Below are positions 1 to 8,058 of a stretch of 64,000 nucleotides of DNA, piece by piece; the first letter of the stretch is position 1; each line of letters begins with the position of its first letter. Source of the stretch: Microvirga lotononidis (GTDB lineage Bacteria; Pseudomonadota; Alphaproteobacteria; Rhizobiales; Beijerinckiaceae). A model generated the notes under the pieces. It did no database searches. It was given only the letters and a program-made list of their open reading frames with translations, and had not been told where the DNA came from. The position numbers and the translations under genes were made by a program. The DNA lies in the NCBI RefSeq assembly GCF_034627025.1, contig NZ_CP141048.1:2678001-2742000 (forward strand), read 5' to 3'.

Positions 1-199
1 CCGTATAGCTCATGATCGTGCCCGTGGGGCCGACCGCATCGAGAAGGGCGCCGATCAGAGCATCCGGGCCGTTGAGCAGCCGTCCGACACGGCTCATGGC
101 GGCATGCACCATGACCGTGTCCCCTGCGGCGACACCGAGATCGATGAGGTCCCGCTTCAGAGAGGCGCAGGTGTGAAATACAGGAGGGAGACCGGACAT
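1..199 (-). CDS. AAC(3)-family aminoglycoside N-acetyltransferase-like protein, N-terminal part (runs off left edge)
   Basis: About 66 N-terminal residues are visible; the rest lies beyond position 1. The visible part has the opening pattern of the antibiotic N-acetyltransferase (AAC(3)) family: a short helix (SLKRDLIDLGV), the strand GDTVMVHAAMSRVG, then LIGALLDAVGPTGTIMSYT. In this family the enzyme acetylates the 3-amino group of aminoglycosides with acetyl-CoA, but many chromosomal members have unknown substrates, so resistance should not be assumed. The ATG at 199 lies 54 bases downstream of the HAD gene stop on the same strand, so the two are probably co-transcribed. Family membership is well supported; substrate is unknown. 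Confidence 0.75.
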   Translation of the reverse strand, partial: MSGLPPVFHTCASLKRDLIDLGVAAGDTVMVHAAMSRVGRLLNGPDALIGALLDAVGPTGTIMSYT

Positions 200-253
200 T
201 CGCTCAGGGTCGCGAGACCCGGCAACGGTGTCAACCGGCAGCCCTGCGCCAGA

Positions 254-919
254 TCACGAGCCGGAGCCGGCCCTGTGTTCCAGAATCTCCCAGAGCGCCC
301 GGTCATGGAAGGTCACGATGGCGCCGTCGGCGCCGATCTCCCGCATCTCGTCGGCGGTCAAGCCGGTCAGCACGCCGAAGGAGAAGAGGCCTGCCGCCTT
401 GGCGGCCCTCATGCCTGACGGGGAATCCTCGAAGGCCACGGCTTCCTCGGCCTGAATGCCGAGGCGCTCCAGGGCCGTAAGATAGGGCAGCGGATCGGGC
501 TTGCCGCGCTCGACCTGATCGATGGTGATCTTGATCTCGAAGCGGTCGGTGATGCCCAGAATGTCGAGAACATGGGTCGCGTTCAGAAGCGGCGCATTCG
601 TCACCAGGGCTATCTTGACGCGGTGGTCGTCCGCCCAGTCGAGCAGCTCGGTCAAGCCTTCCAGCGGCTTGAGTTCCCGTGCAAGGCGGCGGAAGGCCGC
701 CTCCTTCCGGTCGGCATAGACTTCGTGCTCTTCGACCGGCAGATGAGGCAGGAGCGACGCGAAGATGGACTCGTTCGTGTGGCCGATGATCCTGGTGCGA
801 TAGAGTTCGTCGTCGATGACGACCCCCTCGGGTCCCAGGACTTCCGCGAAGGCCTTGAGATGGACGGGGTCGCTGTGCACCAATGTGCCGTCCATATCGA
901 AGATCAGTGCTTTGAGCAT
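254..919 (-). CDS. HAD-superfamily phosphatase (beta-phosphoglucomutase / phosphoglycolate phosphatase-like)
   Basis: A 221-residue cytoplasmic HAD hydrolase. Motif I is FDMDGTLVHSD near residues 7-17, with the nucleophile and acid aspartates in DxD. Motif II is the threonine in ALVTNAP, and the motif III/IV region is KPDPLPYL followed by FEDSPSGMRAAKAAG. The helical cap between motifs I and II puts it in subfamily IA with beta-phosphoglucomutase, phosphoglycolate phosphatase and sugar-phosphate phosphatases. The start at 919 was chosen over an in-frame ATG at 946 because an AAGAGG ribosome site precedes it and the DMDGT motif then sits at the usual distance from the N-terminus. It is co-directional with the AAC(3)-like gene downstream. 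Substrate unknown. Confidence 0.85.
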   Translation of the reverse strand: MLKALIFDMDGTLVHSDPVHLKAFAEVLGPEGVVIDDELYRTRIIGHTNESIFASLLPHLPVEEHEVYADRKEAAFRRLARELKPLEGLTELLDWADDHRVKIALVTNAPLLNATHVLDILGITDRFEIKITIDQVERGKPDPLPYLTALERLGIQAEEAVAFEDSPSGMRAAKAAGLFSFGVLTGLTADEMREIGADGAIVTFHDRALWEILEHRAGSGS

Positions 920-1099
920 GGGAACGCCTCTTAGTGAATGTCGCATCTTGGCGTACAGGAATAGAACGTTCGGCCCCGGAAGGCACCCCGTTGGAATTGC
1001 AGCCCAGCTCTATAGATAATCGAGGACCTGTGAAACTGTATAAAGCGTGATCCCACCGATGGTTCGCATTCTTTCCCGCCGCACCGACGAGATTTTCCG

Positions 1100-1867
1100 A
1101 TGCGGATGATCGACCGACTCCGGCTTTTCTACGAGGGGGACACGCCGGAGGCGCATCAGTTCCGCTACGGCCTCCTGGTGTTCGATGCGGCCACGATCCT
1201 CTTCATCGTTCTGTCGTCGTTCCTGCCGCGGTCCCCGGCCTTCGAGTGGATGGACGTGATTATCGGTCTGATCGTTCTGGCCGACTTCTCGGCTCGCATC
1301 GCCATCAGCCGGACACCCTGGCGGGATCTGGCTCATCCGACGACGCTGGCGGATGTTGCGGCCATCGTGTCCTTTCTCGCTCCGGTGGTCGGGGAAGGCA
1401 TCGGGTTCCTGAGGATTCTGCGCACGCTTCGTCTGCTGAGAACTTATCAGCTGCTTGCCCGCCTGCGGTCCGACAGCGTCTTCTTCCGGCGCAACGAGGA
1501 TCTCATCATCGCTGCCGTCAATCTCTGCGTCTTCATCTTCGTCATGACCGGCTTCGTTTATGAGACGCAGCGCTGGACGAACACGAACATCGGAAATTAC
1601 ATCGATGCGCTGTACTTCACCATCGCGGCGCTGACCACCACCGGCTTCGGCGACATCACGCTGACGGGAACGCTGGGACACCTGATTTCCGTCATCATCA
1701 TGATCTTCGGCGTCACGCTTTTCCTGCGCCTCGTGCAGGTGCTGCTCAGGCCCGACAAGGTCCGCTTCCCATGCCCCGTCTGCGCCCTTCAGCGGCACGA
1801 CCGGGATGCAGTGCACTGCAAAGCCTGCGGCACGGTCCTCAACATTCCGGATGAAGGGGCGATCTGA
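1100..1867 (+). CDS. Voltage-gated-type potassium channel with C-terminal zinc ribbon
   Basis: A 255-residue membrane protein of the six-segment ion-channel family. An arginine-rich S4-like segment (RILRTLRLLRTYQLLARLR) precedes S5, the pore loop TTTGFGDI and S6. The filter is GFGD rather than the common GYGD, a substitution tolerated in K+ channels. After S6 the chain does not enter an RCK/TrkA domain. It ends in a short cytoplasmic tail with C-x2-C-x11-C-x2-C (CPVC...CKAC), a rubredoxin-like zinc ribbon. That tail could sense metal or redox state or help assembly, which is inference. The gene stands alone on the plus strand, divergent from the HAD gene and convergent with the ABC operon. 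Confidence 0.85.
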   Translation: MRMIDRLRLFYEGDTPEAHQFRYGLLVFDAATILFIVLSSFLPRSPAFEWMDVIIGLIVLADFSARIAISRTPWRDLAHPTTLADVAAIVSFLAPVVGEGIGFLRILRTLRLLRTYQLLARLRSDSVFFRRNEDLIIAAVNLCVFIFVMTGFVYETQRWTNTNIGNYIDALYFTIAALTTTGFGDITLTGTLGHLISVIIMIFGVTLFLRLVQVLLRPDKVRFPCPVCALQRHDRDAVHCKACGTVLNIPDEGAI

Positions 1868-1868
1868 A

Positions 1869-1930
1869 CGCTTCAAGTTTCGGCTTCACGCGTCGAGCGC
1901 AAAACCGGCTCCCGCTTTTGCGTTCGATGC
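1869..1930. repeat. Dispersed intergenic repeat, copy A
   Basis: It lies between the convergent ends of the K+ channel and the ABC ATPase. The core at 1901-1930 (AAAACCGG...TTTTGCGTTCGATGC) matches 16851-16880 at 28 of 30 positions, and similarity continues leftward more weakly. The core contains CGCAAAA...TTTTGCG arms, so it can form a stem and may act as a two-way terminator. It looks like one member of a genome-wide intergenic repeat family. Confidence 0.7.
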
Positions 1931-1931
1931 G

Positions 1932-3050
1932 TCACGGGTTCGGAACGATCGCGACGCCACGCAGGTTCGCGAACGAGATCGACACAGGCGTGCCCGGAGC
2001 AATCGGCTCCTTGCGTCCGTATTGAACCACGAACAGGTCCCCGATGGCGCTGTCCACCTCGTATTCCACCTGGGTGCCGAGATAGGACGCCTTTCGCACG
2101 GTGCCGGTCAGCGCGCCGGAGGTCGTGGCTGCCGTCTCGTCGAGGAAGATGGCATCGGGCCGCACGGCGAGCTTGACGGTGCCTTGGCGGGCGTTCCTGT
2201 GCGGGAGCTGGAGGCTCACATTGCCGATCTTCACCTCGGCGGTCGGCCCGGCAACGCTCACGAGATCGCCGGAGATGATATTGGCGTCGCCGATGAAATC
2301 GGCCACGAACAGGTCGGCGGGCTCCTCGTAGAGCTCTCGCGGCGTGCCGGTCTGCGCGATACGGGCATTCGACATCACGATGATGTGGTCCGAGACCGCA
2401 AGCGCCTCCTCCTGGTCGTGCGTCACGTAGGCCACGGTGAGGTTGAGGCTCTGCTGGAGCTCGCGGATATCCTCGCGCACGCGGCGGCGCAGCTTCGCGT
2501 CGAGATTGGACAGGGGTTCGTCGAACAGGAGAACCTGCGGCTCCAGCACGAGGGCGCGGGCCACGGCTACGCGCTGCTGCTGCCCGCCCGAAAGTTCGGA
2601 CGGCGCGCGCTTCTCCAGTCCCTTGAGGCCGATCAGGGACAATTTCTCCATGGCCATCTCGTAGGCGTCCTTCTTCGAGGCGCCTTGTACGGAAGGTCCA
2701 TACGCGACGTTCTCCAGCACCGACATGTGCGGAAAGAGCGCGTAGGACTGAAACACCATGCTCACGTCACGGTCCGCAGCGGAGAGGTTCGTCACGTCGC
2801 GCCCGCCGATCAGAATCTGGCCTTCGCTCGCCATCTCAAGCCCTGCGATCATGCGCAAAGTCGTGGTCTTGCCGCAGCCGGAAGGGCCGAGCAGGGTCAC
2901 GAGCTGGCCGGGCTCGATGGTGAAGGAGACGTCGTCCACCGCCGTGACGTTGCCGTAGCGCTTCGTCACGTTGCGGAACTGAACCGAAGCCGCCTGCTTC
3001 TTGGATGTCCCGGGGCGGGACAGGGAATGGACGGATGACATCTTGTTCAT
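1932..3050 (-). CDS. ABC importer ATP-binding protein (FbpC/PotA type)
   Basis: A 372-residue ATPase with an N-terminal nucleotide-binding domain and a C-terminal TOBE-type regulatory domain. Walker A is GPSGCGKTTT, the signature is LSGGQQQRVAVARAL, Walker B is LLFDEPLSNLDA, and the switch histidine is in VAYVTHDQ. It energises uptake through the two-domain permease encoded immediately upstream; its ATG overlaps the permease stop (ATGA at 3047-3050), so translation is coupled. The frame stays open far upstream inside the permease gene, but only the region from 3050 has ATPase sequence. A second ATG three codons in (3041) is also possible. The family transports Fe3+, polyamines, phosphonates or phosphate esters. 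Confidence 0.9.
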   Translation of the reverse strand: MNKMSSVHSLSRPGTSKKQAASVQFRNVTKRYGNVTAVDDVSFTIEPGQLVTLLGPSGCGKTTTLRMIAGLEMASEGQILIGGRDVTNLSAADRDVSMVFQSYALFPHMSVLENVAYGPSVQGASKKDAYEMAMEKLSLIGLKGLEKRAPSELSGGQQQRVAVARALVLEPQVLLFDEPLSNLDAKLRRRVREDIRELQQSLNLTVAYVTHDQEEALAVSDHIIVMSNARIAQTGTPRELYEEPADLFVADFIGDANIISGDLVSVAGPTAEVKIGNVSLQLPHRNARQGTVKLAVRPDAIFLDETAATTSGALTGTVRKASYLGTQVEYEVDSAIGDLFVVQYGRKEPIAPGTPVSISFANLRGVAIVPNP

Positions 3051-5236
3051 GGGACAGCCTGCACGGCAACGGGGGAGGGGGCGGTGCTCGCGCTGCGGCG
3101 CCCGAGGCGCCGCTCGCCGACGGCCAGCTGGATGAGCGCGATGGCGACCAGCATGACGAGGATGAGCACGGTGGAATAGGCGATCGCGAGGCCGAACTCG
3201 CCGGCCTCGACACGGCCGACGATATAGGTCGTCGCCATGTTGTATTCGGCGGTGACCAGGAAGATCACGGCGCTCACGGCGGTCATGGCGCGGACGAAGG
3301 AATAGACCAGGGAAGCGACGATGGCCGGACGCAGCAGCGGCAGCACCACGCGGCGCATGGTCGTCGACGAGCGGGCTCCCAGCGTCAACGAAGCCTCGTC
3401 GAGGCTCTTGTCGATCTGGCTCAGGGTTGCGATGCCCGAGCGCACGCCCACCGGCATGTTGCGGAACACGAAGCACATCACGAGGATGAAGCCCGTGCCG
3501 GTGATCTCGATGGGCGGCACGTTGAAGGCGAGGATGTAGGACACGCCGACGACCGTGCCGGGGATCGCGAAGCTCAGGAGCGTGCCGAACTCGAAGGCGC
3601 GCTGCCCGGAGAAGCGCTGGCGGGTGAGGAGATAGGCGGTGAGAAGGCCGATGGCCGCCGTCAGCGGTGCCGAGAGCGCGGCCACTTTCACGGTGGCGAA
3701 GAATGAGTTCCAGGCCGAACCCGAGAAGTAGAAGCCCCAATCGGCGCGCTCGACCCGGAAGGCGGTGAGGAAGTGCTCGAAGGTCGGCGTGTAGTCGCGG
3801 CCCATGGAGCGGACGAAGGCGCCGACCACGATGATCGCATAGACGGCGACAGTGAAGAGCGCCCACGGAATGGCCGTGAGGTAGGAGGCGAACGCCACGC
3901 GCCGCGGAAGCGGCAGGGGAATGCCGGCGTCGCCCTTGCCGGTGACGGTCGTGTAGACCTTCTTGCCGAGCCAGGCGTGCTGGAGCCAGAAGGCGCCGAG
4001 GGTGAACGCGAGCAGGATGATGGACAGAACGGCCGCGCGGCCCTGGTCCTGCTGCGCGCCGACGACCGCGAAGAAGATCTTGGTGGAGAGCACTTCGTAA
4101 TTGCCGCCGAGCACCAGCGGATTGCCGAAATCCGCGAGGCTTTCCACGAATCCAAGAAGGAAGGCGTTGGCGAGACCCGGGCGCATGAGCGGCAGCGTCA
4201 CGGTCCAGAAGGTCGTCCAGCTCTTGGCGCGCAAGGTCTGCGAGGCTTCCTCGAGCGTCGGGCTGATGCCCTGCACAACGCCGATCAGGACGAGGAATGC
4301 GATCGGCGTGAAGGCGAGAAGCTGCGCGATGAAAACACCGGGAAGGCCGTAGATCCAGCGCGAGCGCGGCACGCCGAACCACTCCCACAGCACGGCGGAG
4401 AGCGCTCCTGAACGGCCGAAGAGCAGGATCAGAGCCAAGCCGATCACGAAGGGCGGCGTGATGATGGGCAGAACGCTCATCAGGCGCAGGAGCTTCTTGA
4501 ACCGGAAGCCCGTGCGCGTTGCGATCAGCGCGAAGGCGAGGCCGAGGGCCGTGGTGCCGACGCCCACGAGCAGCCCGAGAAAGAGCGTGTTCCACGCCAC
4601 GCCGCAGCGCAGGTCGCTCGACAGGCAGTCGAGCCCCCAGATCGAGCGGTCCATGAATTTCGCGAAGAATTCGTAAGGGGCGAAATTGCCGTCGTTGTCG
4701 GCGAAGGCGCTTGCGAGAATGGTCGAGACCGGGAAGAACACGAAAACGATGATCAGCGCGATGACGACGCCGATGGACGAGGTGACGAACGCATCGCCCC
4801 GGCACCAGCCATGAGCCGCAAGGCCGTGACACAGGATAATGAGGAAGGCGGCCGCGGTGAGAGCCGCACCGTAACCCATGCCCGCCTGATGAGGGCCCGG
4901 CGCGCCGAAAAAGCTTCTGAGGATGTCCAGTGTCCATCCATTGAGGCCGATGGAGAAGCCCTGAAGAACCACGAGAGCAAGGCCGAGGATCCCCGACGCG
5001 ATGAGCCAGTTGCCCTTGGATTCCGCCGATGGGCGGATCACTGGAACCAGAGCCAGGCACAAGGGCGCCAGGATCGGCAGGAGCCACCACGCACCTCTGA
5101 GACCATGGATCAGAGCCGAGCCGCTGACGAAGTAATCGGCCAGGGTGGGGACGGTGCTGCGGTCGAAGCCGTACCAGGGCAGGAGGGCAAAGCCGACCCA
5201 GCCCAGAACGATCCAGCCAAGGGTTGCCCGTGACAT
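3047..5236 (-). CDS. ABC importer permease, fused two-domain (FbpB type)
   Basis: A 729-residue inner-membrane protein with about twelve predicted helices. It carries two tandem binding-protein-dependent permease domains, so one chain forms the whole channel, as in FbpB/AfuB iron and related importers. Each half has an EAA-type coupling loop: EEASQTLRAKSWTTFWTVTLPLMRPG is the first and DEASLTLGARSSTTMRRVVLPLLRPA the second (each quoted here in part of a longer helix). It follows the binding-protein gene after a 112-base gap holding a strong hairpin and overlaps the ATPase start by four bases. Confidence 0.9.
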   Translation of the reverse strand: MSRATLGWIVLGWVGFALLPWYGFDRSTVPTLADYFVSGSALIHGLRGAWWLLPILAPLCLALVPVIRPSAESKGNWLIASGILGLALVVLQGFSIGLNGWTLDILRSFFGAPGPHQAGMGYGAALTAAAFLIILCHGLAAHGWCRGDAFVTSSIGVVIALIIVFVFFPVSTILASAFADNDGNFAPYEFFAKFMDRSIWGLDCLSSDLRCGVAWNTLFLGLLVGVGTTALGLAFALIATRTGFRFKKLLRLMSVLPIITPPFVIGLALILLFGRSGALSAVLWEWFGVPRSRWIYGLPGVFIAQLLAFTPIAFLVLIGVVQGISPTLEEASQTLRAKSWTTFWTVTLPLMRPGLANAFLLGFVESLADFGNPLVLGGNYEVLSTKIFFAVVGAQQDQGRAAVLSIILLAFTLGAFWLQHAWLGKKVYTTVTGKGDAGIPLPLPRRVAFASYLTAIPWALFTVAVYAIIVVGAFVRSMGRDYTPTFEHFLTAFRVERADWGFYFSGSAWNSFFATVKVAALSAPLTAAIGLLTAYLLTRQRFSGQRAFEFGTLLSFAIPGTVVGVSYILAFNVPPIEITGTGFILVMCFVFRNMPVGVRSGIATLSQIDKSLDEASLTLGARSSTTMRRVVLPLLRPAIVASLVYSFVRAMTAVSAVIFLVTAEYNMATTYIVGRVEAGEFGLAIAYSTVLILVMLVAIALIQLAVGERRLGRRSASTAPSPVAVQAVP

Positions 5237-5300
5237 CTTCTGTTCTCGCTTCGAGGCCGGTGCTCATGCCCGGCCGTCATATGATCAGGATATCGATGCG

Positions 5301-5332
5301 CGACGGCGAGGCGGTGAGCCGCCTCGCCGTCG
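5301..5332 (-). other. Perfect intercistronic hairpin between binding-protein and permease genes
   Basis: CGACGGCGAGGCGG, a TGAG loop, and the exact complement form a 14-bp GC-rich stem in the gap between the binding-protein stop (5349) and the permease start (5236). No T-tract follows on the minus strand, so a complete intrinsic terminator is unlikely. In such operons this kind of stem usually stabilises the upstream binding-protein mRNA or partly attenuates transcription. Confidence 0.85.
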
Positions 5333-5348
5333 GTTGTCTTGCGCCCGA

Positions 5349-6395
5349 CTATTTCGGCAGGTTCTTCACCTCGTTGTCCCACTTGGACAGGAGGCGCTTG
5401 CGCTCGGCGGAGGAGCCGTATTTCGCGAAGTCGAAATTGATCAGCTTGATGTCGTTGAGCTTGGGGGCCTGGGGCGGAATCGGCGTGTTCTTGTTCGACG
5501 GCACCTGATAGGACTTCGCTTCCGCGCCGAGCTTCTGCGCATCGGCGGTGAGAGCCCAGTCGTAGAATTTCTTGGCGTTGTCCAGATTCTTGGCGCCCTT
5601 GATGATCGACATGGAGCCGATCTCATAGCCCGTGCCTTCGCAAGGCGCGACCACCTTCACGGGCGCCTTGTCGACGACCATCGTGACGATATCGTGCATG
5701 AAGGCGATGCCCGCGGTCGTCTCTCCAAGCGCCATGGCCTTGGCCGGGGCGGCGCCCGACTTGGTGTATTGATTGACGTTCTTGTGCAGGGCCTTGAGGT
5801 ACTCGAAGCCTTTGTCCTCACCCATGATCTGCACGATGGTGGCGAGAAGCGTGTAGGCGGTACCGGAGGAGTTCGGATCCGCGACCTGCACTTCGTCCTT
5901 CAGTTCGGGCTTCAAGAGATCCGCCCAGCATTTCGGCTCGCCGATCTTCTTCGATTGGGCGAGGTCGGTGTTGTAGCCGAAACCGAGCGCGCCGGAGTAG
6001 ATGCCCACGGTGCGGCCCTTGGACTGCTCCCACTGGCGCACGGCCCAATCCTGGAGCTCACCCATCTTCGGAGACTTGTACTCGTCGGTGATTCCCTCTT
6101 CCGCCGCCTGCATGTGCGGGTCGCCTGTGCCGCCCCACCAGATGTCGGCGCGGGGATTGGCCGCTTCCGCCTTGACCTGGGCGTAGACTTCGCCCGCGCT
6201 CTTGCGCGTCATGGAGACCTTGATGCCGGTTTCGCGCTCGAAGGCAGTGGTCATGGCGCGGCACCATTCTTCCTGCACGCCGCAATACATGACCAGCGCG
6301 CCCTGCGCCTGGGCTGCGCCAGCCGACATGAAGGACAGGGCCGTCATGGTGCCTGCCAGCATGGTCGCCGCAGCGAGGTTCTTCTTCATTGTCAT
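5349..6395 (-). CDS. ABC importer periplasmic binding protein (FbpA / class-II solute-binding family)
   Basis: A 348-residue secreted protein. The signal peptide starts MTMKKNLAAATMLAG and probably ends at the AQA-Q junction near residue 28. The mature part starts LVMYCGVQEEWCRAM and continues with GIKVSMTRKSAGEVYAQV and ADIWWGGTGDPHMQA, typical of Fe3+/phosphonate/putrescine-type binding proteins. The two early cysteines might form a disulfide. The start at 6395 has a GGGAGG ribosome site seven bases upstream; an in-frame ATG at 6467 would put the signal peptide internally. The upstream co-directional inositol-phosphatase gene hints that the cargo may be a phosphorylated compound, but this is inference. 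Confidence 0.88.
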   Translation of the reverse strand: MTMKKNLAAATMLAGTMTALSFMSAGAAQAQGALVMYCGVQEEWCRAMTTAFERETGIKVSMTRKSAGEVYAQVKAEAANPRADIWWGGTGDPHMQAAEEGITDEYKSPKMGELQDWAVRQWEQSKGRTVGIYSGALGFGYNTDLAQSKKIGEPKCWADLLKPELKDEVQVADPNSSGTAYTLLATIVQIMGEDKGFEYLKALHKNVNQYTKSGAAPAKAMALGETTAGIAFMHDIVTMVVDKAPVKVVAPCEGTGYEIGSMSIIKGAKNLDNAKKFYDWALTADAQKLGAEAKSYQVPSNKNTPIPPQAPKLNDIKLINFDFAKYGSSAERKRLLSKWDNEVKNLPK

Positions 6396-6514
6396 ATCAT
6401 CCTCCCAAGATGTCGTTCTTGTTATTGGTTGGTCGGCTAAGCTCTCCCCAATGGGACGGCGGGTCAAGTGCCTAGCCTGTGCATCAAATCTGAATCTTTA
6501 GAATAAGATGCCCC

Positions 6515-7309
6515 TCATGGTTCCCTTGCGATTCCCGTGGCCCGGGTGAGCGCATCAGCCAGTTCAGGCGTGCAGGCCAGAATGGGATTGCCCTTCCTGA
6601 GGCCGTCATTGGCCAGGAAATCGTTGGTCCAGCCGCCCGCTTCTTTGATGATCAGAAGTCCCGCGAGGGCATCCCAGGAGTTGATGTGGAGCTCGCAATA
6701 GGCGTCGATGCGCCCGTCCGCGACATAGGCCAGGCCGAGGGTTCCCGATCCTGCGCGACGCACATTGGCGCCGGCCTTCTTCAGATTGTCGACGACGGTT
6801 ACGTAAGGTTCCGGCGGCAGGCGAGACGACCAGCCTGCCTCAACGGTAGCTTGGTTCATCTGGGCCAGACCGCTCACCCGGATCGACTCGCCGTTGAGGA
6901 TGGCGCCCCGTCCACGCTGAGCGGTGTAGAGCTCGGCATGCATCACGTCGTAGATCACGCCGATCTCGACGCGGCCCTCGCGGACGAAGGCGATGGAGAT
7001 CGCGAAGTGCGGGATCCCTCGGGCGAAATTCGCCGTGCCGTCGATGGGGTCTACCACCCAGACGTTGCGCTCGAAGGAGCCGCCGCCTTCCTCGCCGAAG
7101 AACGAATCACCGGGAAACAGCTCGCTCAGGCGGCTGCGGATCAGCTCCTCGACCTCCGCGTCGGTCGCCGTCAGGAAATCCTGTGGTCCCTTGAAATCGG
7201 GGCGCTGCGAGCGGGGCCGCTCCAGGAAGCGCTTGCGCGCCAGCACGCCCGCCTCGCGGGCGATCGCGCAGGCCGCGGCGAATCTCATATCCAGACTTTC
7301 TGTTGTCAT
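6515..7309 (-). CDS. Inositol monophosphatase family phosphatase
   Basis: A 264-residue Mg2+-dependent, Li+-sensitive-type phosphatase. The metal-binding motifs are GEEGG (near residues 72-76), VVDPIDGTANFARG (about 86-99) and, near the C-terminus, INSWDALAGLLIIKEAGG. The family hydrolyses inositol-1-phosphate, fructose-1,6-bisphosphate, histidinol phosphate or PAP; the sequence does not settle which. It ends 119 bases before the binding-protein gene on the same strand, so a shared transcript with the importer is plausible and would suit hydrolysis of an imported phosphate ester. Confidence 0.88.
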   Translation of the reverse strand: MTTESLDMRFAAACAIAREAGVLARKRFLERPRSQRPDFKGPQDFLTATDAEVEELIRSRLSELFPGDSFFGEEGGGSFERNVWVVDPIDGTANFARGIPHFAISIAFVREGRVEIGVIYDVMHAELYTAQRGRGAILNGESIRVSGLAQMNQATVEAGWSSRLPPEPYVTVVDNLKKAGANVRRAGSGTLGLAYVADGRIDAYCELHINSWDALAGLLIIKEAGGWTNDFLANDGLRKGNPILACTPELADALTRATGIAREP

Positions 7310-7501
7310 CGCGTGGGGGCGTCCTTCTGGATCAAATTCGGGCTGTCCATTGTTATGAAGCGGTCATGGATCCGTGAGAGAATGGAGAATCGTTCGGCCT
7401 GAGGCCGATAGCGGTCACACCTTTCTCAAATTGACCCTTTATTAGCCGGCTCAAATCATCTACGTTACAAACTATCCTGATAGGAATTCTACTCTCGTCG
7501 A

Positions 7502-7945
7502 ATGCCCCAGACACCTAAAGAAGAACTCAGCCAGGTTGCGGCCCTCCCTTTCCGGATCAAGAACGGCAAGGTCGAGGTGCTTCTCGTCACGTCCCGCGAG
7601 ACCAAGCGCTGGCTGATTCCGAAGGGTTGGCCCATGAAGGGCAAGAAGCCTCACAAGGCGGCCGCGCAGGAGGCCGAGGAGGAGGCCGGCGTCAAGGGCG
7701 AGATCGGAAGCCGGCCCCTGGGCTCCTACGATTACTGGAAGCGCCGCGCCGCCCATTTCGACCTGTGCCGCGTCAACGTCTATCCGCTCGAGGTCTCCAA
7801 GCAGCTCAAGTCGTGGCGCGAGAAGGGGCAGCGCCAAGCGCGATGGTTCGACGTCGAGGAGGCTGCCCATCAGGTGCTTGAGCCTGCTCTGGCCGAACTT
7901 ATCCGGAGTTTGCCGGAGCATGTGCAACCGCTCGCGGCGGAGTAG
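7502..7945 (+). CDS. Nudix hydrolase (diphosphoinositol polyphosphate phosphohydrolase-like)
   Basis: A 147-residue single-domain Nudix protein. The Nudix box runs from GWPMKGKKPHKAAAQEAEEE to AGV (about residues 40-63). The metal-binding glutamates of EAEEEAGV are intact, but the box's first glutamate is replaced by lysine, as in many bacterial relatives of eukaryotic DIPPs. WLIPKGW before the box is characteristic of that group. The enzyme removes a nucleoside-diphosphate-linked or polyphosphate moiety; substrate unknown. A small 6-bp stem at 7945-7961 overlaps the stop. Confidence 0.85.
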   Translation: MPQTPKEELSQVAALPFRIKNGKVEVLLVTSRETKRWLIPKGWPMKGKKPHKAAAQEAEEEAGVKGEIGSRPLGSYDYWKRRAAHFDLCRVNVYPLEVSKQLKSWREKGQRQARWFDVEEAAHQVLEPALAELIRSLPEHVQPLAAE

Positions 7946-8058
7946 CGGCAGTTTTTGCCGCCTAGAAGGGAACGCAAAGCCCCCCAAGAAGTCTTTCCAC
8001 TGACGAACGCGGTCGAGCGGCGGAGCTTGGCTATCTGCAGGCATGTGAGGAGATTTCA

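Noticed and set aside
1..199. Claiming an aminoglycoside resistance gene
   Set aside because: Only the N-terminal third is visible and many chromosomal AAC(3)-family proteins have no proven resistance role.
3051..5267. Reading the ATPase as part of a 1111-residue fusion because its frame stays open upstream
   Set aside because: The upstream part is Arg/Pro/Ser-rich, shadows the permease gene in another frame, and the ATPase has its own start coupled to the permease stop.
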